64,000 nucleotides of DNA from positions 2,976,001-3,040,000 of the forward strand of contig NZ_CP080598.1 of NCBI RefSeq assembly GCF_019598945.1, written 5' to 3'. The stretch comes from Sphaerospermopsis torques-reginae ITEP-024 (GTDB lineage: Bacteria; Cyanobacteriota; Cyanobacteriia; Cyanobacteriales; Nostocaceae). The position numbers and the translations under genes were made by a program. The notes under the pieces were generated by a model. It was given only the letters and a program-made list of their open reading frames with translations. It ran no database searches and was not told where the DNA came from. Shown piece after piece: positions 9,062 to 16,823 of the stretch (position 1 is the first letter of the stretch; the number at the start of each line of letters is the position of its first letter).

Positions 9062-9573
9062 TCAAGTAGGGTTTGCTGTTAGCGTGGGAGCATCCCAATG
9101 AAAGTAAAAACAAACCCTGCCTATATCCAGATCCCTGCTTTCTTAAAAAGTAGGGTATCTATCTAATTACTAATTTTAGAATGGTAGAAACATTCCCGCA
9201 GAATGTCTCTACATTGTACGGCTTTTTGTTCAAAATTCAAATAGGAGTCCTATATTATCATATCAATTTCGGCTAATTAGTTACAGTTTAAAAGTTTTGG
9301 ACATATTTGCTTTTTCCTATTCCCTATTCCCTGCCACAACAGATATCGTCATTGTTCCACCGGACATGATATCATTACATAATCCTGACAAATATCATTT
9401 GATTTTGTAGTTATATATAGTTATATACAGCAGATTGCAGATCAATCAGGCTTCGCCGTGAGCGTCAGCCGAACGGTACAGAATATAAATTGAAACCTAC
9501 ACACAAAACCAGTTTTCCTCCTGACTTCTGACTTACTTCTGCTGTATATGAGTAAACTAAGTTTATTTAGCAG
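9062..9573. other. Intergenic region, no gene; small palindromes
   Basis: No coding potential was convincing. The stretch holds an imperfect palindrome at 9183-9211 (arms GTAGAaACATTC and GAATGTcTCTAC), a copy of 'caaataggagtcctatat' (about 9238-9256), and a 'gcttcgccgtgagcgtcagccgaacgg' spacer repeat near 9450-9476. The promoter of the next gene should lie within 9480-9570 but was not placed. Confidence 0.5.
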
Positions 9574-10830
9574 ATGAATAGGGTGATACACCGTTGTTTT
9601 TCCTTCTTAATTTGTTTGGGTTTTATATTCAGTTTAACCATATTTCCGATTTCTTCAACTTCGATTGTTTCTCAAAAAACAAGTTTTTTAACTACAGAAG
9701 TTCGCGGTGTTTGGTTGACTAATGTTGCTAGTGGTGTGCTTTTTGTTCCTTGGGGTGTTGAAAGGGCAATAAACCAATTAGCAGCACTCAATTTTAATAC
9801 TATTTATCCAGTAGCATGGAACAGAGGTTACACTTTCTATAAAAGTAAGGTTGCTGAAAGTATAATTGGTGAAAAAACCGAACCTTTGTTGAATTTAATA
9901 AATAGTGGCAATGATGTTTTAGAGAAGTTAGTCAGGTTGTCCAAAAATAAAACTTTAAGCGTGATTCCTTGGTTTGAATATGGGTTTATGACTCCCCCTA
10001 ATTCTGCCTTAGCAAAAGCACGTCCAGAATGGTTAACCAGTGGGCAAAAAGGCATAAATTCTGTTAACGAAAATCTGCCAGAAGAAATTAATCATAATGG
10101 TGTTTTTAATCGGCAGGTATGGTTAAATCCTCTCCATCCCCAAGTGCAAGAATTTATATTGGGTTTAATTTTAGAAGTTGTGAAAAATTACGATGTTGAT
10201 GGTATTCAAGTGGATGATCACTTTGGAATGCCTGTACAATTTGGCTATGATTCATTTACGGTTAAACTTTATCAAAAAGAACATTTAGGAAAGACTCCAC
10301 CTATTGATAATTTTAATGCAGAATGGATGCGGTGGCGGGCAGATAAGATTACTGATTTTATGGGCAGAATCAATCAAGAAGTCAAAAAAATTAAGCCCCA
10401 AGCAAAAATATCCATTTCTCCCAATTCTCAGTATTATGCCTATAAATATTATTTACAAGATTGGGAAAATTGGGTAAATAAAGGTTTGGTAGATGAGTTG
10501 ATTTTGCAGGTATATCGAGATGATAAAAAATCTTTTATTGCCGAAATTGAAAAACCTGCGGTAAAATTAGCAATGAAGAAGATTCCTGTGAGCATTGGCA
10601 TTTCTACAGGAACTTTACTTAGTCCTGTAGATATTGAAAGTATTAAAGAACAGGTACAAATTGTGCGAGATCATAAATTTTTTGGCTTTTCTTTCTTCTA
10701 TTGGGAAAGTTTGTGGGGTTACATCTCTCCTGAATCACCCCAAAAACGACGTAAGGCTTTTTTAGAGATGTTTGCCAATAAGGCTGTTAAACCGTTAAAT
10801 TTAAATAGAACTTACGTAAGATTGGACTAA
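9574..10830 (+). CDS. Secreted glycoside-hydrolase-like protein, GHL10/DUF187 family
   Basis: This 418-residue protein begins with a basic start and hydrophobic core (FSFLICLGFIFSLTIF), a likely signal peptide, so it should act outside the cytoplasmic membrane. The mature part starts VRGVWLTNVASGVLF and continues with INQLAALNFNTIYPVAWNRGYTFY, DGIQVDDHFG and ISISPNSQ. These are the conserved strands of the GHL10 TIM barrel, related to glycoside hydrolases acting on peptidoglycan or other glycans. VDDHFG, with two acidic residues, is the likely active-site loop. The substrate is unknown. It is a single gene followed directly by a hairpin terminator. Confidence 0.85.
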   Translation: MNRVIHRCFSFLICLGFIFSLTIFPISSTSIVSQKTSFLTTEVRGVWLTNVASGVLFVPWGVERAINQLAALNFNTIYPVAWNRGYTFYKSKVAESIIGEKTEPLLNLINSGNDVLEKLVRLSKNKTLSVIPWFEYGFMTPPNSALAKARPEWLTSGQKGINSVNENLPEEINHNGVFNRQVWLNPLHPQVQEFILGLILEVVKNYDVDGIQVDDHFGMPVQFGYDSFTVKLYQKEHLGKTPPIDNFNAEWMRWRADKITDFMGRINQEVKKIKPQAKISISPNSQYYAYKYYLQDWENWVNKGLVDELILQVYRDDKKSFIAEIEKPAVKLAMKKIPVSIGISTGTLLSPVDIESIKEQVQIVRDHKFFGFSFFYWESLWGYISPESPQKRRKAFLEMFANKAVKPLNLNRTYVRLD

Positions 10831-10847
10831 AAACCCCATTCTTGCTT

Positions 10848-10880
10848 AGGGGTAATCATGAATTACCCCTATTTTTATTC
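10848..10880 (+). terminator. Rho-independent-type terminator after the GHL10 gene
   Basis: A 9-bp stem AGGGGTAAT/ATTACCCCT with a 5-nt loop (10848-10870) is followed by ATTTTTATTC. It belongs to a family of palindromes with an AATTCATGAATT-like core that recurs at 43573 and 55220. Confidence 0.65.
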
Positions 10881-10928
10881 TCTTTTGCGTCAGTTCTGTT
10901 AAATAAAGTATAATTTCCCAAAAATAAA

Positions 10929-11513
10929 ATGGAATTAGCCGCTATCAAAAATAAATTCAGTCAATTGTATACTTTTACTTTGGTGTGGAGTTTGACTACT
11001 TTAGGTAGTTTTATCTTCAGTTTATTTTTGATTGAAATTGGTGAAAAGTCTGATGTCAGAGTGTTAGATGTTGCTATTGGTGGATTTGCGATCGCCCTTC
11101 CCCAATCTTATCTCCTCAGACAAAAAATTTTACCTTTAAGCTGGATGATCTCCACAGTCTTAGGGTGGGTACTCATCACTACCATAGGTGTTGGTGCTGT
11201 GGGTTGGTTTGTACTATCAACAGAGTTGTTTTATTTCCGCATCTTCTTTGGAATTATTTCCGGGGGTATTGGTGGTATAGTAATTGGACTGACACAATGG
11301 TGGTTAGCTATTCCCTCATCACTCCCTTGGGGATGGTGTTGGATGTTCCTCAGTTGTGCAAGTTGGGCAGTAGCTCTCAGTATTGGTTCGGTTATAGGTA
11401 TATTTTTACGTCATTGGACACAGTTATTTTTAGGTGAAGTTGTCGGTTTAGCTATTACCTGGTTGGTAGTCGGTATCCTTACAGGAATCAGTGCTTACAG
11501 GTTGTTTAGGTGA
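10929..11513 (+). CDS. Integral membrane protein, unknown function
   Basis: A 194-residue polytopic protein with five or six hydrophobic segments: roughly 17-38, 47-62, 71-92, 100-121, 132-152 and 168-188. Short loops such as GEKSDVR and RHWTQ connect them. There is no signal peptide apart from the first membrane helix. WLAIPSSLPWGWCWM and the glycine-rich helices recall small cyanobacterial membrane proteins of unknown function. It starts at ATG 10929 after an A-rich leader and is probably transcribed alone, since a terminator precedes it. I do not recognise a family. Confidence 0.7.
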   Translation: MELAAIKNKFSQLYTFTLVWSLTTLGSFIFSLFLIEIGEKSDVRVLDVAIGGFAIALPQSYLLRQKILPLSWMISTVLGWVLITTIGVGAVGWFVLSTELFYFRIFFGIISGGIGGIVIGLTQWWLAIPSSLPWGWCWMFLSCASWAVALSIGSVIGIFLRHWTQLFLGEVVGLAITWLVVGILTGISAYRLFR

Positions 11514-11574
11514 TTGGTGATTGGTGACTGGTGATTGGGTAGAATTAACTAATGACTAATAACCAATGACTAAT

Positions 11575-11785
11575 GTAAGGGCGAAGCATTCGGAGAATAG
11601 CCTTTGGAAAAAACCGATCAATTATCAATTGATAATTGACAATTGATAATTGATAATTGTTTCATTCAAGGTTTAAAACCTCCCCTTTCCAGGGAAAAAA
11701 AGAGAAAAATTCTGATTTTTCAATCCTCTCCCTTCAAGGGAGAGGTAATTGTCCATTATTGAACGCCCGAATGCTTCGCCCCTAC
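11575..11785. mobile_element. MITE-like element with 19-bp terminal inverted repeats, interrupted
   Basis: GTAAGGGCGAAGCATTCGG (11575-11593) faces CCGAATGCTTCGCCCCTAC (11767-11785) with one mismatch. The same ends bound a compact 73-bp copy at 21515-21587. Here the inside is expanded by the 141-bp element at 11622-11762. Confidence 0.65.
11622..11762. mobile_element. 141-bp palindromic MITE-like element, copy 1
   Basis: It begins with tandem TTGATAATTG palindromes and ends ATTGTCCATTATTGA. The whole unit is repeated with few differences at 60582-60725, including an internal CCTCTCCCTTCAAGGGAGAGG hairpin core and a 'gtttaaaacctcccctttc' segment. It is non-coding and probably moved in trans. 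Confidence 0.7.
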
Positions 11786-12063
11786 GAAGAATATTAAAAA
11801 TTGTCACAAATATGAAAATTTTTTTGATTTTTCACTCAGTATATGGCAAAATCTTAAAACATTCTTGACAGTAACTTCAGTAGAGTTATAAATAAAGTGA
11901 GATGTACGTTTGCCTGCAACTAGCAGCGCAGATTAAAGCAGATTAAATTTATCCCTCTTAGCTTACCGATATTTCGGTTAAGAAGTAGAGAAAAATATAA
12001 ATATCCATAAGTAACATCTGAAAAATACTTAGCTTTAGGCGCTAAGGAGGATTTGTCACCAGA

Positions 12064-13485
12064 ATGAAAATAAATCAAGTTGAATCCATTCCAGAGTTAA
12101 CTAAATCAGCCTTTTCTCAGATTTTATTCGATGTAGAATTAGATGAAAAAAGCTGTAGTGAACAATTTTTAAGGAGTATTGCCGCCCAAAAAGTGGAACT
12201 ACAAAAACAGGTAAAATATTTACAGGAGCAATTAGAATTACAAAAGCAACAGCACAGATCACAATTACAAGAAGTGCAAAATTTTCATGCACTGGTACGA
12301 CGGATCACTGAACAAATTCGTGATAGTGTTGATATTAACCAAGTTCTGCAAACAGCAGTTCAAGAATTAGCGCGATTATTGCAGTTAGAACAATGTCAAA
12401 TAGAACTTTATCATCACAACCAAACTAAAGCGATAGTCACCTATGAGTATAGTTATAATTTACCTTCTTGTCAGGGATTAACTAAAGAGATTGCAGACTT
12501 TCCAGAAGTTTATCAACCACTATTGCAAAAACAACCATTGCAATCTATAGAAATTCTACCTGGATGGCAGTCACAAATACAAGTAGTTTCCCAACTTGCT
12601 TTTCCCATGTTTGATGCTCAAGGTATGTTAGGAAATATTTGGTTAATTAAACCGACAGAAGAAAAATTTAATGAATTAGAGATATCCTTAGTGCAGGAAG
12701 TAGCTAACGAATGTGCGATCGCTATTCGTCAATTTCAACTCAAAGAAAAAACTAAAGCACAACTACAAGAAATAGAAAAACGGGAACGACGGAAAAACGA
12801 ATTTCTCAAAACCCTATCTCAAGAACTCCGCACACCAGTTACTAATATTAACCTAGCTGCTCAAACTCTAGAAGGTTTACTGACATCTTCTGGTATTATT
12901 GATATAGAATTAGTACCGCAACTTTTACAGATTTTACATAACGAATGTGGAAGAGAAAGCAAATTAATTAACGATTTACTCACTCTGACTCATCTGAAAA
13001 TAGAACCCGAACCACCAATATTAATTCCTATTGACTTAAAAACCTGGTTAACTCCTATAGTTGAATCTTTCCGGGATGTTACCCATTGTCAGCAACAAAA
13101 CTTAAAATTGCATATTGAAAGCAAAATTCCGCCTTTAGAAACTGATATTACTGATTTTGATCGCATTATTAGTGAACTTATCAACCATGCGTGTCAATGT
13201 ACTCCCCCTGGTGAAACCATCACCGTTACTGCTAAATTGCGTATTGCAGCAGTAGAGTTACAAATCAGCTATTCCGGTGTAGAGATTCCTACACATGAAC
13301 TGGGAAAAGTTTTTCAGCCATTTTACCGCTTTGGTAAAAATGCTCCTTGGAAAACCAGCGATTCAGGGTTAGAATTAGCTTTGGTGAAAGCAATGGTAAA
13401 ACGGTTAAGCGGTAATATTAATGTTGAAAATGCAGATCAGCAAATCACGTTCACCATTACATTTCCCCTGCATCCAGTTTTTTGA
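12064..13485 (+). CDS. GAF-domain histidine-kinase-like protein, catalytic residues degenerate
   Basis: The order in this 473-residue cytoplasmic protein is: coiled coil (about 40-78), GAF domain (about 80-225), a dimerisation helix and an HATPase fold. The H-box reads LSQELRTPVTN, so the phosphorylatable histidine is Gln253. In the ATPase part the N-box ELINHACQCTPPG has His375 where the Mg-binding Asn belongs. The G1 box reads SYSGVEIP instead of DxGxGIP, and the G2 box reads SGLELALVK instead of GLGLALVK. All four changes argue against kinase activity. It may act as a ligand-sensing scaffold or a regulator of a true kinase. No response regulator lies beside it. The next feature is tRNA-Lys. 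Confidence 0.85.
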   Translation: MKINQVESIPELTKSAFSQILFDVELDEKSCSEQFLRSIAAQKVELQKQVKYLQEQLELQKQQHRSQLQEVQNFHALVRRITEQIRDSVDINQVLQTAVQELARLLQLEQCQIELYHHNQTKAIVTYEYSYNLPSCQGLTKEIADFPEVYQPLLQKQPLQSIEILPGWQSQIQVVSQLAFPMFDAQGMLGNIWLIKPTEEKFNELEISLVQEVANECAIAIRQFQLKEKTKAQLQEIEKRERRKNEFLKTLSQELRTPVTNINLAAQTLEGLLTSSGIIDIELVPQLLQILHNECGRESKLINDLLTLTHLKIEPEPPILIPIDLKTWLTPIVESFRDVTHCQQQNLKLHIESKIPPLETDITDFDRIISELINHACQCTPPGETITVTAKLRIAAVELQISYSGVEIPTHELGKVFQPFYRFGKNAPWKTSDSGLELALVKAMVKRLSGNINVENADQQITFTITFPLHPVF

Positions 13486-13536
13486 CTGCACCACTAGCGT
13501 CAGCGTCAAAATTCTGCTATTATGGGTTATATTGAT

Positions 13537-13608
13537 GGGTGATTAGCTCAACGGCAGAGCATCGGACTCTTAATCCGCTGGTTTAGGGTTCAAATCCCTA
13601 ATCACCCA
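13537..13608 (+). tRNA. tRNA-Lys(CTT)
   Basis: A 72-nt cloverleaf: acceptor GGGTGAT pairs with ATCACCC, D-arm GCTC/GAGC, anticodon loop CTCTTAA (anticodon CTT) and T-arm TAGGG-TTCAAAT-CCCTA. The discriminator base is A, and CCA is not encoded. The unrecognised gene cassette begins 120 bp downstream, so this tRNA is a candidate integration site. Confidence 0.92.
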
Positions 13609-13648
13609 TAAAACACAGAATTTAAATAAAATTATTGGCTTAAATTTG

Positions 13649-13662
13649 GCTCAATACCAAGG
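13649..13662 (+). repeat. 14-bp direct repeat, left copy, at the edge of the unknown cassette
   Basis: GCTCAATACCAAGG recurs exactly at 21366-21379, just before the stop of the last cassette gene. A chance 14-mer match is possible in 64 kb, so this is only a candidate boundary. Confidence 0.3.
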
Positions 13663-13695
13663 AAAATCCTCTTCAGAATCCCCTTGGTTACTGGG

Positions 13696-13701
13696 TATAA
13701 T
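13696..13701 (+). promoter_or_regulatory. Possible -10 box of the cassette
   Basis: A perfect TATAAT lies 26 nt before the first cassette ATG. It is inside a dyad-like stretch GGTATAATTATGG..TAATACC. TTCAGA, 18 bp upstream, is a weak -35 match. Confidence 0.3.
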
Positions 13702-13727
13702 TATGGTAATTAATACCATAACTAGCA

Positions 13728-14084
13728 ATGGAACCAACAATATCTCAAGTTTTCGGCACAGGCGCTACTCGGTTGGCTAACGCCGCAGCCGCTCCTAGTG
13801 CTGGCTTATTTATCCCTGATTCTGTTTTTGTAGCGACGGGGCTAACCGCCCCTGCTACAGCTACGGCTGAGGGGCATTTAGTAAGCTTGCTAATTCAGGC
13901 GAAAAATTACCTTACACAGACTAAATTTGATGCCAATATTGACCAATCAATTTTTATTGCTGATGGTTTTACAAGCTTTCAGCAGCGAGGGACTGACAAT
14001 GATAATTATCGAATTGATCAGCCATTCGTGGTCAACCTGGCAAGAATCGACGACGGTACAACAATCAACCCGAATAATTATTGA
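13728..14084 (+). CDS. Unknown cassette protein A, 118 aa
   Basis: Not recognised. The protein starts MEPTISQVFGTGATRLANAA, is rich in small residues and Thr, and has an Ala-rich patch followed by GLFIPDSVFVATGLTAP. The C-terminal half (about 55-118) alternates polar and hydrophobic residues and looks like a beta domain. It has no signal peptide or membrane segment. It is the first gene of the cassette behind tRNA-Lys. Its stop TGA (14082-14084) overlaps the next ATG at 14084 by one base, so translation is coupled. The composition resembles phage or appendage structural proteins, but that is an impression, not a match. Confidence 0.6.
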   Translation: MEPTISQVFGTGATRLANAAAAPSAGLFIPDSVFVATGLTAPATATAEGHLVSLLIQAKNYLTQTKFDANIDQSIFIADGFTSFQQRGTDNDNYRIDQPFVVNLARIDDGTTINPNNY

Positions 14085-14590
14085 TGACAAAATGTTGGCG
14101 TTTTTGGGGTAGCAGCCCATCAGAATCATCAGCTAACCCCGCTTTCGAGCACTACGGCTGCGGCAACAGCGCGTCCTACCAACCCATACCGGGACACGGG
14201 TACAACGGCGCGTATCTCGTGATAGATGGCCAGATCCAAAACGGGACGCAATATATCTACTGGGGACCACCCTTTGCGAATCGAGGTATTGAGACTGTCG
14301 AGAAAATAACATCTAAGAAAGGACATAGTACCGGCAATTGTGATGACTGCATTTGTGATGACTGTCCTCCACCACCAAACAACCCAGAACCACCTCCACT
14401 AACAACCTACGATTGTATTAACGGAGTTTGCACGCCCAAGACGACGTACAACACCCCCGGAACTTATGTCACGCTTTCGGATTGTGAAGTAAATTGTGGA
14501 TCTGGATGTGGTGGTAAATGTATTAGCAATGCAGAATGGGCAACAATAGAAGGCTTAGCGGGTCAATTAAAAAATAAAAATTGCAGTTAA
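14084..14590 (+). CDS. Unknown cassette protein B, cysteine-rich, 168 aa
   Basis: Not recognised. The start is ATG 14084 (MTKCWRFWGSSPSE), overlapping the previous stop; a TTG at 14081 is also in frame. The N-terminal part (about 20-80) is Gly/Tyr/Asn-rich: GYNGAYLVIDGQIQNGTQY. The C-terminal half contains 11 of the 13 cysteines: NCDDCICDDCPPPPN, YDCINGVCTP, LSDCEVNCGSGCGGKC and a final NCS. The density suggests disulfide cross-links outside the cytoplasm or metal binding, but no signal peptide is visible. It is directly followed by a perfect Shine-Dalgarno for the fibre-like gene. Confidence 0.65.
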   Translation: MTKCWRFWGSSPSESSANPAFEHYGCGNSASYQPIPGHGYNGAYLVIDGQIQNGTQYIYWGPPFANRGIETVEKITSKKGHSTGNCDDCICDDCPPPPNNPEPPPLTTYDCINGVCTPKTTYNTPGTYVTLSDCEVNCGSGCGGKCISNAEWATIEGLAGQLKNKNCS

Positions 14591-14596
14591 AGGAGG
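14589..14596 (+). promoter_or_regulatory. Strong ribosome binding site of the fibre-like gene
   Basis: AAAGGAGG ends 7 nt before ATG 14604 and begins inside the stop codon of gene B. It is the best Shine-Dalgarno in the cassette, so protein C is probably its major product. Confidence 0.7.
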
Positions 14597-14603
14597 ATAA
14601 AAA

Positions 14604-16823
14604 ATGAGCGCGTCCGGCACGATTCAAAATCTCCAGCAAGCCTTGAATTGTGCTGGAAAATGCGATTGCTGTAATGAATTACAGAATCAAATTAATGCCT
14701 TGAATCAAAGAATTAATCAATTAGAAAATAAATTTATTCCTAAATCAGAGAAGCCAGGAATTATATCCGAGTCAGTTAAACAGGCCGAGACATTAATTGT
14801 CCCCGTCATCGGAACTACAGTTGCGCTGGCGATTTCGCCATTATCGGCTCAAATAGCAAAAGCTATATCTTTAGCTGGTGATGCAGCCGCGTTAGCGGGC
14901 AATGCTCTAGGGGCGGCTTCTGCTGCGGCTTCTGCTGCGGCTTCTGCATTAGCCAAATTAGCAGGAATAGCGGCTCAAATAGCTGCAATCTTAGGGGTGA
15001 TCGCTACCCTCCAAGTGTTAGGAGCGAGAATTGACGCAGTTGAGAATTGGTTGTCAGCTCTAAGCAATGATGTAAGCAGGGTTTTAGGGCTGTTGCCTCC
15101 TATAAAATCTCAGGCTCAAGATGCCTTAATAGCAGCCAGATCAGCAAATTCTAAAGCTGATACTGCTATTAATATTGGTAATGCTGCTAATAGTAAAGCT
15201 GATACTGCTATTAATATTGGTAATGCTGCTAATAGTAAAGCTGATACTGCTATTAATATTGGTAATGCTGCTAATAGTAAAGCTGATACTGCTATTAATA
15301 TTGGTAATACTGCTAATAGTAAAGCTGATACTGCTATTGATATTGGTAATACTGCTAATAGTAAAGCTGATACTGCTATTAATATTGGTAATACTGCTAA
15401 TAGTAAAGCTGATACTGCCATTAATATTGGTAATGCTGCTAATAGTAAAGCTGATACTGCCATTAATATTGGTAATGCCGCTAATAGTAAAGCTGATTTA
15501 GCATTATCAAAAATTGGGGCAATAGCTCAAGAATTACCAGGAATCAGAGAATTAGCAAATACGGCGAAAGGGGTAGCGACAACCGCGCTCAATGGAGTTG
15601 CGAGTTTAACGAATACCGTTGACTACATATTGACTAGACTCAACAATTTAACTAACAATATAACCAACAATTTAACTAACAATATAGTCAACAACTTAAC
15701 CAACAATATAGCCAACAACTTAACTAACAATATAACTAACAACATAATCAATAATATGAATGTAGATTTATCTCCAGTCATGGCTAAATTATCGGTTATT
15801 GATACAAAATTAGCTGGTATGGCTGCAATACCAGCAGCCACGGTTCTAGCTATATCAGCATCCCCCACATTCCGATCCGTTGCTACGTCGGCGGCGGCGG
15901 CTGGGACTTGTCAAACTTTGCAGCCCGGTAATTGTGGAAATAATGCTATACAAAATATTGCAAATAGAACGTCTGACGGATTATTTAAAAAAATATCTGA
16001 CTTGTTCAATACGGGCGCAAATGCAGCACAACTAGCATTACTAAAAGTGATCAACAACAAGTTAGGGGCGCAAATCGCGGGGGGACTTGGTGGATGGATG
16101 ACAAAATTTTCTTCGTGGTCTGTGACGACGCAAGCATTGAATTTGTTGACAACAGCAGCCACAATACACAATGCCATGATGTTAAGCAACAATATCGGGG
16201 TCACACTCATCTCAGCCATCCAAAACGTGGTTGATTTGTTTGATTTAAAAGATAGCGAAGGGAAAACCTATAGCGTGTCAGGAGCCATCGGCAGTTCGAT
16301 TACCAATTTTTTGAAAGGGATAATAGGGGAAAACAACTACACCACTCTCACGAAGGAATTTGCACGGGCGAACCGAATTTACCAAAGTGGTGCGAACTTG
16401 ATGAACAGCCTCTTGTCAATGGGAGACACGATGGTAAACGCTGTAAATACTATTTCTGGTCAAAACGCAAAAATTGGGAATGCACTAAAAATCTGGGGTG
16501 CAGTCGGAGAAAAAGCTTATGGGTGGATGAATCCCAACCCAAACTTTGGAAATCCCCTTTTAACAAAATTACAATCACTGGAAGATGCTGCTTCAACAGT
16601 AGAGCAGGTTTCTCAGGAGCCGTTAAACGTCAAGTCCGCTAAAGATGACCTAGTTGAAAATTCAGCCGAACTTTCCAAGAATTTAGCTCAAGACGACTCC
16701 TCTAAAATCCCACCAGCAGCGCCGCTACCAGAGGCTACTAAGGTAAAAGAATCTCAAGACGAAATAAAAGTAGAAAGTAAATCGCCAGAGATATCTAATG
16801 AAGACTTGGAGGCGGATGACTGA
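14604..16823 (+). CDS. Unknown cassette protein C, fibre-like repetitive protein, 739 aa
   Basis: Not recognised as a family. Residues 1-50 hold a Cys cluster (NCAGKCDCCNEL) and a coiled coil (LQNQINALNQRINQLEN). Residues 60-165 are an Ala-rich, largely helical hydrophobic stretch. Residues 180-305 are eight full and one partial copies of a 14-residue repeat, (A/T)ANSKADTAINIGN. Residues 347-386 are ten four-residue units of the type NNLT/NNIT. A mostly helical globular part follows (about 400-660), and the C-terminus (about 665-739) is acidic. The layout resembles a trimeric fibre or tail-like shaft with an end domain. The stop overlaps the next ATG by one base (TGATG). Confidence 0.75.
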   Translation: MSASGTIQNLQQALNCAGKCDCCNELQNQINALNQRINQLENKFIPKSEKPGIISESVKQAETLIVPVIGTTVALAISPLSAQIAKAISLAGDAAALAGNALGAASAAASAAASALAKLAGIAAQIAAILGVIATLQVLGARIDAVENWLSALSNDVSRVLGLLPPIKSQAQDALIAARSANSKADTAINIGNAANSKADTAINIGNAANSKADTAINIGNAANSKADTAINIGNTANSKADTAIDIGNTANSKADTAINIGNTANSKADTAINIGNAANSKADTAINIGNAANSKADLALSKIGAIAQELPGIRELANTAKGVATTALNGVASLTNTVDYILTRLNNLTNNITNNLTNNIVNNLTNNIANNLTNNITNNIINNMNVDLSPVMAKLSVIDTKLAGMAAIPAATVLAISASPTFRSVATSAAAAGTCQTLQPGNCGNNAIQNIANRTSDGLFKKISDLFNTGANAAQLALLKVINNKLGAQIAGGLGGWMTKFSSWSVTTQALNLLTTAATIHNAMMLSNNIGVTLISAIQNVVDLFDLKDSEGKTYSVSGAIGSSITNFLKGIIGENNYTTLTKEFARANRIYQSGANLMNSLLSMGDTMVNAVNTISGQNAKIGNALKIWGAVGEKAYGWMNPNPNFGNPLLTKLQSLEDAASTVEQVSQEPLNVKSAKDDLVENSAELSKNLAQDDSSKIPPAAPLPEATKVKESQDEIKVESKSPEISNEDLEADD
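15141..15518 (+). repeat. 42-bp in-frame tandem repeats inside gene C
   Basis: Eight full 42-bp units and one diverged unit encode the NSKADTAINIGN repeat. Units differ by only a few bases, so they were amplified recently or are homogenised. They are coding, not a CRISPR array, since there are no spacers. Confidence 0.9.
15642..15761 (+). repeat. 12-bp in-frame tandem repeats inside gene C (NNxT units)
   Basis: Ten units of AACAATxTAACT type encode asparagine pairs followed by one aliphatic residue and usually Thr. A strict period of four is unusual for a coiled coil and may mark a beta or polar-zipper rod. Confidence 0.8.

Larger units (their letters stand above)
11514..12063. other. Intergenic region holding nested MITE-like elements
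   Basis: No gene. 11514-11570 is short tandem 'gattggtgactggt' type repeat. 11575-11785 is an inverted-repeat element that contains a second one (11622-11762). 11790-12063 is the AT-rich leader of the next gene, ending in a 'ggcgctaaggaggattt' spacer repeat whose AGGAGG is 13 nt from the ATG, farther than usual for a ribosome site. Confidence 0.6.

Noticed and set aside
15116-15501. Open frames on other strands and frames across the 42-bp repeats
   Set aside because: They are by-products of the repeat (LLLAVLPILIAVSA-type translations) inside the coding frame of gene C.
15141-15518. CRISPR-like array
   Set aside because: The 42-bp units are contiguous, in frame and without spacers; no cas genes are nearby.
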